Positions 45,820-56,524 of a stretch of DNA of 64,000 nt are shown here, in pieces. The notes under the pieces were generated by a model. The model saw only the letters and a program-made list of their open reading frames with translations. It had not been told where the DNA came from and ran no database searches. How positions within the stretch are numbered: position 1 is the first letter of the stretch; every line of letters begins with the position of its first letter. Location: assembly GCA_036936605.1 (NCBI GenBank), contig JAUPFV010000003.1, forward strand, positions 100,945,278 to 101,009,277, in the 5' to 3' direction. The position numbers and the translations under genes are program-made. Source of the DNA: Limnanthes douglasii subsp. nivea. Taxonomy: Eukaryota > Streptophyta > Magnoliopsida > Brassicales > Limnanthaceae.

Positions 45820-47190
45820 TCAAAGTAAAGGCTCACAAATCTGCTGCATACTCAACTCAAACGGCATCGCCTCCATCTCTAGCAGCCGATCTATCAAGTC
45901 ATGTAACCTCTCCTGGTAAATGGTCATAGAGGGGTTCAATCCAACATATGCATCGATGTGGTGAGAATCAGTATCGATGAATACGTACCATAAGTTGGTT
46001 GATACCCACACATGGTATAACAACACCTTACCAGGTTGGCGAAGCCAATATGAAGCACATTACAACACGGGGTCAGATTTCCATGCACTCCATATACGTA
46101 AATAACGTATGTTTATACGTCTAGCTCTAACATCACCTTTTAAAACAATTCATAGAAGACCATGTATCTCTTAAACATGCTTTGTATGTCAAGCGATGCA
46201 AAGGGGATAGTAAGCTTCCATGATGTCCCAAGACTTTAGTATAACATTTATCCAAGCTACCTCACAGAAAAATGTCACGTAAATATCCATATGGCATGAA
46301 CAAAATCTATAAAAATAAAAATAATTTTTGTATAAATTATAGTAATAGTGAAATAAAAAGAAGTATAGTAAATAAATACAAATGACAAATTACACTTTCA
46401 TATTTCTCTTTCAGTATAGATAAAGACTTACAAATATTGTCTCAAGTCTCTTGATTCGAACGGAAAATGAGGAGGTGCATATGTACACATGGTTTGATGA
46501 GTGATAGCTCATAAACTGAATTACATAGTGAAAAACACCATAAAATGATAGTAGATTTATGTCTCTAATAATCTAAGAAAACCAGTAAAACCCGATGTGA
46601 CGTGTAAACAACTCTTACCAAACTGGTGATATAATTGGGTTACTACCATCTGACCTGAGTTATACGTACTCGAGCTATTATAGTTCTCAATGAAATGTAG
46701 ATAATTAAGAGACATATTATTACTCATCTTATTTGCAAGAATGCAACAACTAAACATATGCAGTGAATATCCTCTCGTGCCATAAATAACCATCGCATCA
46801 CTGACCATATCGTCGTAATATTGACTTTGTATATAAGTTTCATGTGAAAACGTAAGGCGAACATATTTCCACTACCACCATATTTTTTCTAAAGTTCAGT
46901 AGTAAGGTTTTGGTAATCTACACCAAGTATTAAAAAACATTTGCCAACCTACTGAGCTTTACCTAAGATATATAACAAGATCAAAACTCTGACCTATGAG
47001 TATAATATGATTGATGGTGTGTACGCCATCAAGCATCACATAATCTCACTAAATAAAAAGTGGAAATAATTTGTCTTTGAATTTCTTCGCTCCAAGAATG
47101 CCTCAAGTAAGTGAACGTTGGCAGACCAACGTGAGAGACAACTGAGAAGAGAACCAAAATATGTCCTCATAACTTGATCCTTAATCTGAC
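45820..47190 (-). pseudogene. Plant mobile domain (PMD, MAIN-like) fragment
   Basis: On the minus strand, in broken frames from 47190 downward: 'LLEAFLERRNSKTNYFHF' resembles 'L-x-ALVERWRxETHTFHL'. Near 46860-46700 there is 'VRLTFSHE..YYDDMVSDAMVIY' and the block around 46640-46560 'VTQLYHQFGKSC...TGFLRLLETWIY', which resembles 'LAYLYRQLCRAS..I-GCLTLLQ-WIYE' of PMD proteins. An open 68-codon end (46026-45820) follows. PMD proteins occur both as host silencing factors and inside plant transposons. With many stops and a MULE remnant nearby, this is probably a transposon-borne copy. Confidence 0.55.
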
Positions 47191-47859
47191 TTTGAAGAGG
47201 AAGATCTTATTGGTGATGGGTAACATATATGATGAAGCATCGTAAAGAGATTCTTGCCTACAAACTATGAAAATAAATTAACGATAAGGTATGATATAAT
47301 TAACTACAAGATAAACAACTAAAATGAGTTAAAAATACAACACTAATAAGTTAACCAAATTGTAGCTTTTGTACACTTCAATCATAAAGGAGCAAAAACT
47401 TAAAATATCCAACTCTTGCGTCACTTTTATTTATTACTAACATCATTGGCTAAAACGCATCACTATTATACATTTTCACATTTAATGGCATATATTATCC
47501 TACTCCAGAATACTTCTAACCCATTCTCTAGTAATTTTATTATGAATAAAATCTAACACAGATCAAGCAGTGACATATGTTCTCATATAAAAGTTACTCT
47601 ATATTATAGAATACAAACAAACAAAAAATTTCATTAATGTATTATATCAAGCAATTCTAAATATATTATACTATCATATCAAAATCAACAATTTTTAGAC
47701 ACAAAATTCAGTCATTCCAAATATAGGTTTTGTAGGTCTTGTAGTTATCAAAGTTAGAGTAAAACTCAAGAACATGACCGTTGACACTGCGAAAAAACTG
47801 GTATGGACTTATCTGACACTGAATAATAGGCATACGACTAGGAAAATGGACTCTAGCCC

Positions 47860-48309
47860 TCAGTGAAGTCTGATAAGGCGTATTCTATTCTTAGTATATG
47901 ATCTTATGCTTTGACTCTGATGAAGTGTGTTAACGATGAAGCGACATCCTATAATTACACCAAAAATTGTGTCAAATAATTTGTAAACACATAACAAATT
48001 AACAAGAAATCCAGCCCTTTTCCAGACAATTTTACACTTGTTGCGTGTTGGATTCTGTGTAAAATTACACACGCTTAATGCTCGATTTTGCACCAAATCC
48101 AACACAGCATTCTGATATTCTCGTGCACTAGTCGCGCGAAAAAATATCGGATTCACGTGTTCTGAATGTGCAAAACCGGTTTTTTTTGCGAACTGGTTCG
48201 CGAAAACACCAAAAGCATCCATGTCTGCTTCAATCGTTAACTCCTGCAATAGTCGATGATTTTTTACAAATAGACTGCCAAAACAGCGATCTACAACTAA
48301 CCTAAACAA
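47860..48309 (-). CDS. Hypothetical ORF of 149 codons
   Basis: This is the longest minus-strand frame between the PMD remnant and the outer copia. It reads 'ELTIEADMDAFGVFANQFAK' and later 'KCKIVWKRAGFLVNLLC'. No family is recognised, and no promoter or splice signals are convincing. GCGAACTGGTTCGC, a 6-bp-stem palindrome, lies within it near 48189-48202. It may be a chance frame. Confidence 0.2.
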   Translation of the reverse strand: MFRLVVDRCFGSLFVKNHRLLQELTIEADMDAFGVFANQFAKKTGFAHSEHVNPIFFRATSAREYQNAVLDLVQNRALSVCNFTQNPTRNKCKIVWKRAGFLVNLLCVYKLFDTIFGVIIGCRFIVNTLHQSQSIRSYTKNRIRLIRLH

Positions 48310-49170
48310 TAAAACTAACTATAAATCAAAGAAACAACTATAAATATATAAACAAAATTAGTTTTTATAAACAAAATTTTCAAACTCAAATATCTGCAAA
48401 TATATAGATCAAAACATATTATAGGTAAAGTAATACGTATCTTAATAGTATTATGAACTCTGGTTTTAAAAATCTCAAACTTTTAGAATGAATAAATTTG
48501 AGAGGTTTTGGAATTTTGTAGTAAACTTATGGTGTTTACGGATTCAGATTTAGCAAAAATTATGTGTTGTTTGAACTCATTAAGGTATGAATTTAGAAAA
48601 TTTTAAAGCATGTTTGATTAATTTGATAATAAATTCTCAATTAGAATGCAAGTTTCTATGCTTACAGTTCAATTAGAAGTTAAAATATGGGTTTTCCTCG
48701 TAATTTATGTTTTATTGGAAAATGGGATTTTGCCGCAAAAAAACCCTGAATTGAGGGTAAAAATAGAACAATAAAATACTGTCACATGAACTTTGTATGA
48801 TTTTATCCCGATTGAAGTAGAGAAATCATCCCAAAAGGAAGTTTTCGTCTGTGCTAAATAAATAATAAATTAGATTAATAATAATTTTATCAAACTCATA
48901 AAATATATGTTAATATGTTTGCCTAAAAGTATCTCATTAGGGATATATGTTATGTTTTACGTGTAATATATAATTTTTAAACATTATTTAAATTTAAGTG
49001 TTATATGTCAACGACTGTGAATCTTATGTGTCGCGTGTTTATATGTTTTTTAGTAATAAACATCTCAAGTGGGTTAGATTTTAACTAATCAGAAAAGGGA
49101 AATAAAATTGTTCTTTAGGTGTCATGATTATGGCCAAGCACTAATGATACCAAACGCCACCCTCTTACTA
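48310..49170. other. AT-rich spacer before the outer copia
   Basis: It should contain the 5' LTR of the copia element if that survives, but I cannot identify one without its 3' partner, which is not clearly inside the window. Confidence 0.4.
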
Positions 49171-50909
49171 ACGTAAGTATTCCTGCATAGACAAACAAAT
49201 TACAGAACTGGGAGATTTCGAATTGGTTGTGCTTGCTCTTAATGTGACAAGTTATTCCATCAACATTACGTGTGATTGTGCCTACGAAGATCATTACTGC
49301 CACTGAGCTTCTCACAGAGATTGAGAAGAGCTTTACCAAAAATGACAAGGTGAAGATGCAGTGTTTAAGAAATATGATCTCTACCTTAAATTAAAAAAGG
49401 TAAAATGACTATAAAGGAACACATTCTTAGGATTTCATGATTGCCACTAAGACAATGGCTATTAAGATTGATCAGCATCTGAAACGTGTGGTCAGTTTCA
49501 TTTTTTCAATTAGCTCATACTATGTATAAGAATTTCAATCTACTTACAATTATATGTGTGAGAAATTGAAAATAAGTGAATTGATTTCTCATGTAGCACA
49601 AGAAGTGGAAAGATTGAAAAATAGCCCCAGCAAGGTGCACATGGTGAGCTATAATAAGGCGGTAGGTCAAAAGAGTAAGTTTCATAGGAAAATATCTACT
49701 TCAAGAAATAAGAAACAAAAATATTCCATGATTGGTTGATGTTTCTTATACAAAATAAAATGACATATAAAACGAGTTTGTGAATAGTACCATATTTGCA
49801 TAAAGTGAAAAGTAAACTTACTCTTTTGATTTGTTCAGAATTTAATTTAGGTTTAGTTACGAGAAATACTTGGTGAGTTGATATCACTGTAACCACTCAT
49901 GTTGGTATTTATTTGCATTGTAAGTTAAGGAATCAAAACCTAAATGAAAATGAAATATACATCTATATAACAGAGAGAAAATCATACTAACTTCTTGTTA
50001 TTTTTTATTTACATTTAAAATTATCTAGTGGACATATTATTCTTTAAATATTTTATTTGTATTGTCATTAACAATTATTTTAATTTCTTTTCTGATTTTA
50101 GACAATTTAGGTTATTCATGTCTATTTTGAAGTAATCAATCAAATATTTTATCTAATAATTTGATATGTGTATTATATGTTTGCAAATGAATGATACGTT
50201 GTGTTTATTAGATATAATTGAGCATCATTATGAAGCAATGAACACACAAATAACACATTACAAGATTAATAGACTAAAAATTCAGCAAATCTTTAGCATA
50301 ATGCTTAGGTCATATCTCTAAAGCAAAGATGTATAAACTTATTACTAAAGGCTTACTAAGTCAACTTTATTATTCAGACTTTAGTACTTGTATTGAATGT
50401 ATCAAAGGGAAATAAACAAGACAAAAGGGTAGTGCACATAGAGTAAACTAAGTATTAGAATTGATCTATACCAACATATATGGATTGTCCTCTAAAGAAT
50501 CATGGAACGGGCCGTCGTACATCATTTCATTCATAAATGGGTTTCCTTGTTATGGGTACCTTTATCTTATTAATGAGAATATTAGAAGCCCTAGAAAAAT
50601 TCATAGATTTTAATATTGAAGTTGAGAATCAACTAGGTGATTACAAAAAGTGTGTTAGGTCTGACCGTGGTGGTGAATACTATTGCTGATATAACAGTTC
50701 AGGCGAACAAAGCCAAGGAACATTTTCTAAATATCAAGAATAATGTGATAAGAGTCTAACAATGTACAACATCGTGGTCACTCGGTATGAATGGTGTATC
50801 TGAAAGATGAAATTGTACGCTTACAGATATAGTGCGAAGTATATCATTTGACTCTACCACTATCACTCTCAGGTGAGGCTATCAAATATACAGCATACAT
50901 TCTCAATAT
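49170..50909 (+). pseudogene. Outer copia gag, protease and integrase N-half
   Basis: Gag: 'TELLTEIEKSFTKNDKVKM' near 49300 and 'KLKISELISHVAQEVERLK' (49560-49616). A knuckle relic 'CFLYKIK*HIKRVCE' (about 49740-49785) shows Cys-to-Tyr and Gly-to-stop changes. The protease box D-S-G-A-T-T-H appears as DITVTTHV (about 49879). The pre-integrase has 'LGHISKAKMYKLITKGLLSQ' (about 50307-50367). The integrase has 'CIECIKGK', 'YTNIYGL' and 'RSDRGGEYY', then 'LGMNGVSER'. All of this is in the normal copia order. Confidence 0.75.
50905..50909. repeat. 5-bp target-site duplication of gypsy element 2, left
   Basis: AATAT directly before the left LTR is repeated at 61375-61379 directly after the right LTR. 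Confidence 0.82.
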
Positions 50910-51316
50910 TGGTGAGGTTAATTATCGTTTGAGGTTAAACTTGTAATTTTTTTGGAGTTTTGTGAAAGTATATGAGTGTTTAATATTTAGAGTAGAGAGT
51001 AGAGGGAGAATTAAGCAGCCTGGTTGTATTTAATTTTCATTACCCATATTTAATGCAGGTGGTTGGGTATTTATACCCTTACATCTGGGCCTTATGGGCT
51101 TTCGGGTCATATTTAATGGACCAGGGTCAAGTTCAAAGACCCATGAGCTCGTAGTAGGAGAGCAGACAGCTTAGTCAAGAAGTGTTTAGGTGTTTTAGTA
51201 CTTTTGTCATAGTCCGAACAGTTCAATGGGCTGAGTGTTTGAAGTGTTCTGTCCGGTCCGGAGGCCTTGGACCGATTTGTCCCTGTCCAGGGAGTAAGAA
51301 GAATTCAGACTCATCA
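50910..51316 (-). repeat. Gypsy element 2 LTR (3' LTR in element orientation)
   Basis: It reads TGGTGAGG...ACTCATCA on plus, so it starts TG and ends CA. It contains GGGTATTTATACCC (51065-51078), a TATA-type box flanked by 6-bp arms that pair, so it looks much the same from either strand. It lies 443 bases upstream of the plus-strand aORF start. Confidence 0.9.
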
Positions 51317-51332
51317 GGAGCCCCTTTTTTAG
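51317..51332 (-). promoter_or_regulatory. Polypurine tract of gypsy element 2
   Basis: On minus it reads TAAAAAAGGGGCTCC directly before the 3' LTR, the place and composition expected for the plus-strand DNA primer. Confidence 0.75.
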
Positions 51333-51644
51333 GTGTTTATTCGAATACCTTTGTCAAAAACCTGAAAAACAGTTCGAAGTCAGAGGTAGTTTTTCCCGGA
51401 CAGGTCTCTCAACTTGGGCTATGGCTTTATCCGGACTGATAAAGCTTCGTGAATCCAAAACGGTTTCTGCCAGAGGTTGTGGGACACGTGTCGCTTTCTG
51501 GTTGGTATTTTCAGCCGTTTTTTCACCTTGAATTTCGAACCCACCTTCTTCGAAAAGTAACTTCTTAATTAAAGGTGGTGACATCAGCGCCGTCTTTAAT
51601 CATTACCAATCTTTTTAAATTCTCATAGGAATCAAACTCCTTTT

Positions 51645-51665
51645 TCAGATTTACTATAAATTAAA
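51645..51665 (+). promoter_or_regulatory. Candidate TATA box for the aORF
   Basis: CTATAAATTAA near 51654 lies about 105 bases upstream of the aORF ATG (51760), with CT-rich leader-like DNA (CATCTCTCTCATATT, TTTCTCTCTCT) between. Position and context suit an aORF promoter separate from the LTR. Confidence 0.45.
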
Positions 51666-51759
51666 ACACTTTCTACTGTTTTACCATCTCTCTCATATTT
51701 ACTCTGCACAACTTCTTTAAGATTTCTCTCTCTAAAGCAAAAATTTACCCAGATAGTTT

Positions 51760-54718
51760 ATGTTTACATCGAGGAACGCTCTGATCAAAGGTGGGTGGCT
51801 CAACCTCTCTGAGTTAGAAAAGGTACAAAAGGTCGAAAGGGAAAGACACATCGCTGCAGGACTACCCGTTTTGCCCATCGACAGACCAGTAACTTCAGCC
51901 ACAGAGTCAGATCAAGGCTCTTCTTCCTCTAAAGGCACCAAGCCGAAAAGGCTATTTCAAACCAATCTCTCCCATATTATCTCAGGTTCCTCGGTTCAAG
52001 AATCGGAACCTGTGGTTGAGCCAGGCGTCACCGTAACCAGTTTCAAAAAACCCTCCCCCTTCATAGCTATGGGGTCTGACACAGAGCACTCCCCTCAAAA
52101 ATTAGTTGACCGGAGAACAGGACGGTTAGTTAAAGGTCAGGCTTCTAAGAGCACTCCTTCAAAATCGGGTGCTAAAGACAGCAGCACTGGGTCAGAAATG
52201 CCCATCAAAGCTCCCAAAGACAGATTGTCCGGTCCGGAGGGCACCAGTCCAAGTCTTCAAAGAGAAGCATCTGCATCAGAGCCCCAATCGGAGGCTAGAA
52301 ATCAAAGGAACACTGAAGCCCAGCAGTTCGGAGACCAGGCTGAGCCAGATTTGAACCCTCCCCCTACTACTGCTGCTGAAAATCCTTCATCAATCATGGA
52401 GGAAGTGATGGAGGACTCCGTTGAAGAGGATCCATTCGAGTCTGAGCCCTCCGGACAGACTAGTAGTGCCATTGCTGCCAAAAAAGACAAAGGCAAAGAA
52501 AAGTTGTGCTTGAGGCATCCGGATCTGCCGGAGAGTCTCGAAGGAAGGGTGGGGCCTTGTTTTCACAAGGTCAGCGTCAAGTACCTCCTCGCCCTACAAA
52601 AGATTAACTACTCATTCATCCACACAGCTGAATTGGGCCGGATGCGTACAAAGTGGGGTATACCGGAGAACGTGAAGATCAGGATCCCCATACACCCAAA
52701 GACTCCCATGGACTGCAAATTAAGTGAAATTGTCATCTTCACGGAGTTGTTCAATTGGGGACTTAGATTCCCCCTGGATCCAGAAATTGTCAGGTACTTC
52801 CACCTGATAAGGCTCTGTCCGAGCCAGCTGAGCCCCAATGCCTGGTACACCCTCATGGCCAGTATCATGGCTTCAAGGCTCTTCGGGATTCCTCTACCGA
52901 TGGAGGAGTTTGCTGCTGTGGCCAGTCTTTGCAGAAACCACCACATCCCCTTCTACCATTTCAACATGGGGAAAACTTCAAAGCTGTGGATGACTTGCTG
53001 GAGTCGGAGAGGAATTGGAAGACCCAGTTCCTGTTCGTAAGTGGTGCATGGGAGAACGGGCAGAAAATTAAGTCTGGAGTCAACCCAAGCCTTCTCACAA
53101 GCAGATGGAGGAGCGATCGTAAGTTTCTTGCTTTACACTCTTATCTCCTTTTTTTTAAAGTTAGTTTAAATTGATTTGTTTTATTTTTTCCTTAACAGAA
53201 CTGCCCAAGGACTTCAGCGAGCACCTGAAAACCGGGCAGGGTACTTACACCAAGATCAATGCTTGGACTGCTGAGAGGTGGGGGAATCGGTTCCATGCTG
53301 CTTTTACCGGAGGAAACTTGGCAAGGTCTCACTTGTGGAACACCACAAGTTGGAGAGACTTAACTTGGGAGGAGCTCACCACTCAGCCTCATCCGGATGT
53401 TGTGCTTAAAAGGACCCATGAACCAGATGGGACACTCTACTTGCCAGGCCGGGCCAAAGCCCCGAGTAAGATGAAGGGAAAAAAGAAGGGCAAGAAAGTG
53501 GTTGCTGAAGCTAACCCTGGAGAGGTGGAGGAGGATGCTCCAATACAACCGGAGAGGCCAGTCCCTAGTCAAATTGATGCTGCTCTCTTGGAAGTGGTGG
53601 AGCAGGAGACTGAAAGGCAAGAAGTGCATTCCCAAAATCCTCCAAGAGCTTCCAAGAGAGATTGTAAACGGGGAGGAGAAAGCAAAGACAGGGAGGCCAA
53701 GAAGAAAAATACCTCCAAGGGTGACGAACTTTCTCTCCGGACTTCGGAGCCTCCTTCCCAAGTTGACCCCTCTGACCCAACACAAGCAGAAAAGATACCT
53801 CGAGACTTCCAAACCGATGAGGTTGAAGGGGGAGATCTTAGTATTGACGGTGTGGACATCACTGGTCTTGGTGGGCTTGGTGAGTACTTCATGAATCTTC
53901 CCAGAGATGATTTCGCCGGACCTTATCTCCCTCCGAGCACTTCAAACTCAGTCACTTTCAATGGTAAGACCTTTACTGTTTCAAGTGATAAGGATGTTAT
54001 AGCTTACTCTTTGTTAAGAAATGTTCAACCGGTGCTTGCGTTGGAGAAGCAAGTTTGAAATCAGGCAGACATTATCAAAGACCTCAAGTCTAGCAAGGAG
54101 AGGCTGTCCGACGATCTTCTTACTGCCACTTCGAATGCTGCCACTCTAAAAGAAGAAAACGAAGAGCTAAAGAGAAACCAGGACGTGAGTGCCACAAAAG
54201 TCACCACACTGGAGAACACTATCATAGAGCTCCGGGAGAAGTTGTCCGGTTTGGAGAAAGATCTTGCCACTTCAAGAGGGGAGACCAAGACCAATGACCA
54301 AATCATCACCAACTTAACCAGTGACAAGATTGCTCTTGAGAATTCAGTGTCCAAGGCTGCCGATGAGAAAGCTACTTTACTAAGGGAGCAGGAGGCCAAA
54401 ATCCAAGCCAAGATCGACGCTTATGCCAACAACGTGATCGACACCCAGGAGGAAATGTATGCCAAGGTGAGGTCTGACATGGTTCTACTCTTCCATGAGA
54501 AGTTTCCAAAGAGGAACCTAGGGGATTTATGGCTTCACGTTGAGTCTGACGACCTCCCGTATCATACAATGGCCGAAGGCGACAGGTATGGTTGCTCCAG
54601 TGCTTCCTCATCGGATGACGAAGAACACACCAGGGAGAGCCCCAACGAAGAGAAAAGTGATCTCAAAGGGAAGAAAAATACAGGTGAAGGTGAGCCATCT
54701 TCAAAGGCTCAACCTTAA
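51760..54718 (+). pseudogene. Antisense ORF (aORF) of gypsy element 2
   Basis: Exon 1 runs from ATG 51760 to 53118; a GT-AG intron of 80 bp (53119-53198, GTAAGT...TTAACAG, phase 1) and exon 2 (53199-54718) follow. About 960 codons in all. The N-terminal third is polar and disordered-looking (Ser/Pro/Glu-rich). The conserved domain has FNWGLRFPLDPEIVRYF and 'LCPSQLSPNAWYTL', resembling the plant gypsy 'Transposase_28' family. Then come 'FVSGAWENGQKI', a basic stretch (KMKGKKKGKKVV), long coiled coils from about 54060, and an acidic Ser-rich tail. One missing G near 52972 shifts the frame and one TGA at 54056-54058 breaks exon 2; otherwise it is open. It converges on gag-pol. Biochemical role unknown. 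Confidence 0.8.
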
Positions 54719-55237
54719 CTCATGATTTACTTTTTACTTGTTTACCCAAACTAAAGTCCTTGGATGGCCAAGGCACTCTTTTTTGTAATTGTGTCCGGTA
54801 TCTGACCGGATAGGTTTTTTGTTCTGTTTTGATAATTCAAAAGTCCTTGGAAGGCCAAGGCACTTTAAGTTATTTTAATGAATATCTTTGTTTTGTGCAA
54901 TTCTCATCTTCTTTCATAGTCTGTTCCAATTTTGATGGCTAGAGTTTAAACAACCTTTAGTTATTTCATAGTGAGAATGTTTAAATTATCCGGCTAGAGT
55001 TTAAATAGCCCTTAGTTATTTCATAGTGAGAGTGTTTAAATTCTCCGATGACGAATATTTAAGTGGTCATCACTCTTTTATTTCAATCCGGATGGTGTGA
55101 CAAAGGACAAAACTTAAAACACTTCATAAAATTTTTAAGAAGGCATCAGATTTTATTCAAAAGCCCGGACACCTCATTAAAACCTCCCCGTGCCAACAGG
55201 GAGGAAAGAGTATGCCCCCAAATATTTACATGGATAT
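54719..55237. other. Convergent intergenic zone of gypsy element 2
   Basis: This lies between the ends of the aORF and integrase. It contains two copies of AAAGTCCTTGGATGGCCAAG (54753 and 54840), each a CCTTGG/CCAAGG stem with a 4-nt loop. A 55-bp tandem duplication follows at 54937-55046 (unit starting GGCTAGAGTTTAAA). No coding similarity. It probably contains the 3' ends of both transcripts. Confidence 0.6.
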
Positions 55238-56461
55238 TTAAACAAGTAAATATTTACATAAATGGTACTCCAAGTACATCCGGAGATGTTCGATATTCCA
55301 AGGGTGAGTCAAAACTCTTCCATCCTTGTCTTCTAGCCAATATGTTCCAGGTTTAAGTCTTTCAACAACCATATAAGGTCCTTCCCAAGTTGGAGCCAAT
55401 TTGCCGAACAGCTTTTCTTTAGTGTGTAAGAAGACTTTCCTCAATACCTTGTCCCCCGGTTGGAAATCTCTTCTTTTAACTCTGGAAGCAAATCTGCTTC
55501 TCATCAAACCCTGATAGTGTGCAACTCTAAGGTGAGCTTTAACTCGTCTTTCTTCTACCAAATCGAGCTGACCTCTGATTGCCACCTCGTTAGCGCATTC
55601 GGAGAAGTTGTGAACACGAAATGATGGGAGAGTTGCTTCTATGGGAGCTACTGCATCCATATCATAGACCAAGGTGAAAGGTGACTCCTGTGTTGCAGCC
55701 CTAGGTGTTGTCCGGTAGGCCCACAAGACCTCTTGTAAATAACTAGGCCACTTTCCAGCAGCCCCTTCCAAATTCTTCTTTAAACCGGACAGTATAGTTC
55801 TATTAGCCACTTCGACTTGTCCATTTGCTTGTGGGTGGAAAGGTGAAGAGAAACAATGTTGTATACCCCTTGAGGCACAGAAACTCTCCATTTCCCTATT
55901 ATCGAATTGTGGCCCATTGTCTGTTGTTATCTTTTGTGGGACACCAAATCTGCAACAGATGTTGGATAAAATGAATTTTATGACAGATTTTGATGTTGTT
56001 CCTGCTAGAGGGGCTGCTTCAATCCACTTCGAAAAGTAGTCTATGGCAACAATTATAGTTTTGCGCCCTCCGGACGCCATCGGGAGAGGCCCTACTAAAT
56101 CCAACCCCCATCGAGCAAAAGGAATAGGCTCAGAAATTGACTCTAAAGGAATGGCTGGGACATGAATTTCATTGCTGTACCTCTGGCATGGGTCACATCT
56201 TCTTACCAATTCCTTAGCATCTTTCATGATGGATGGCCAATAGTAACCGACCAGTAAAACTCTCATTGTTAAAGCTCTGAATCCACAATGAGCTGATCCC
56301 TCACCATCATGCAATTCAGAGAGGACTTCTTGAGACTCATCACCCCCCAAACAGCGCAGAAGAGGTTTACTGTAAGACTTTTTATACAAAACGTCTCTCA
56401 ATATGATAAAACCACGAGCCTTGTGTTTCAACGTTCTTGCCAATGATTTATCTGGAGGCAC
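55238..56461 (-). CDS. Gypsy element 2 integrase
   Basis: A 407-codon open frame, part of the pol polyprotein. The zinc-binding region has 'ELHDGEGSAHCGF' and 'CDPCQRY'. The catalytic triad is complete: Asp in GLDLVGP, Asp in TTDNGPQF, and Glu in GQVEVANR. The C-terminal domain ends 'FGKLAPTWEGPYMVVERLKPG' and 'HPWNIEHLRMYL'. It inserts the element DNA into the host genome. A single stop (56525-56527) separates it from the RNase H part, so the polyprotein is cut just upstream; the ATG 56461 is an internal methionine rather than a natural start. Confidence 0.88.
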   Translation of the reverse strand: MPPDKSLARTLKHKARGFIILRDVLYKKSYSKPLLRCLGGDESQEVLSELHDGEGSAHCGFRALTMRVLLVGYYWPSIMKDAKELVRRCDPCQRYSNEIHVPAIPLESISEPIPFARWGLDLVGPLPMASGGRKTIIVAIDYFSKWIEAAPLAGTTSKSVIKFILSNICCRFGVPQKITTDNGPQFDNREMESFCASRGIQHCFSSPFHPQANGQVEVANRTILSGLKKNLEGAAGKWPSYLQEVLWAYRTTPRAATQESPFTLVYDMDAVAPIEATLPSFRVHNFSECANEVAIRGQLDLVEERRVKAHLRVAHYQGLMRSRFASRVKRRDFQPGDKVLRKVFLHTKEKLFGKLAPTWEGPYMVVERLKPGTYWLEDKDGRVLTHPWNIEHLRMYLEYHLCKYLLV

Positions 56462-56524
56462 GATACCATCGGAGAGGTATTGCAGGAGAGGAAACCTCCA
56501 GTCCTGAGGTTGTTTTACCTGGAC

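Noticed and set aside
52950..53000. Programmed ribosomal frameshift in the aORF
   Set aside because: In element 1 the frame change lies at a different place (near 26135). Two unrelated single-base losses are the simpler explanation.
53360..53892. Minus-strand open frames of 100-150 codons opposite aORF exon 2
   Set aside because: They are shadows on the complementary strand of the biased, stop-poor aORF coding sequence, with no similarity to known proteins.
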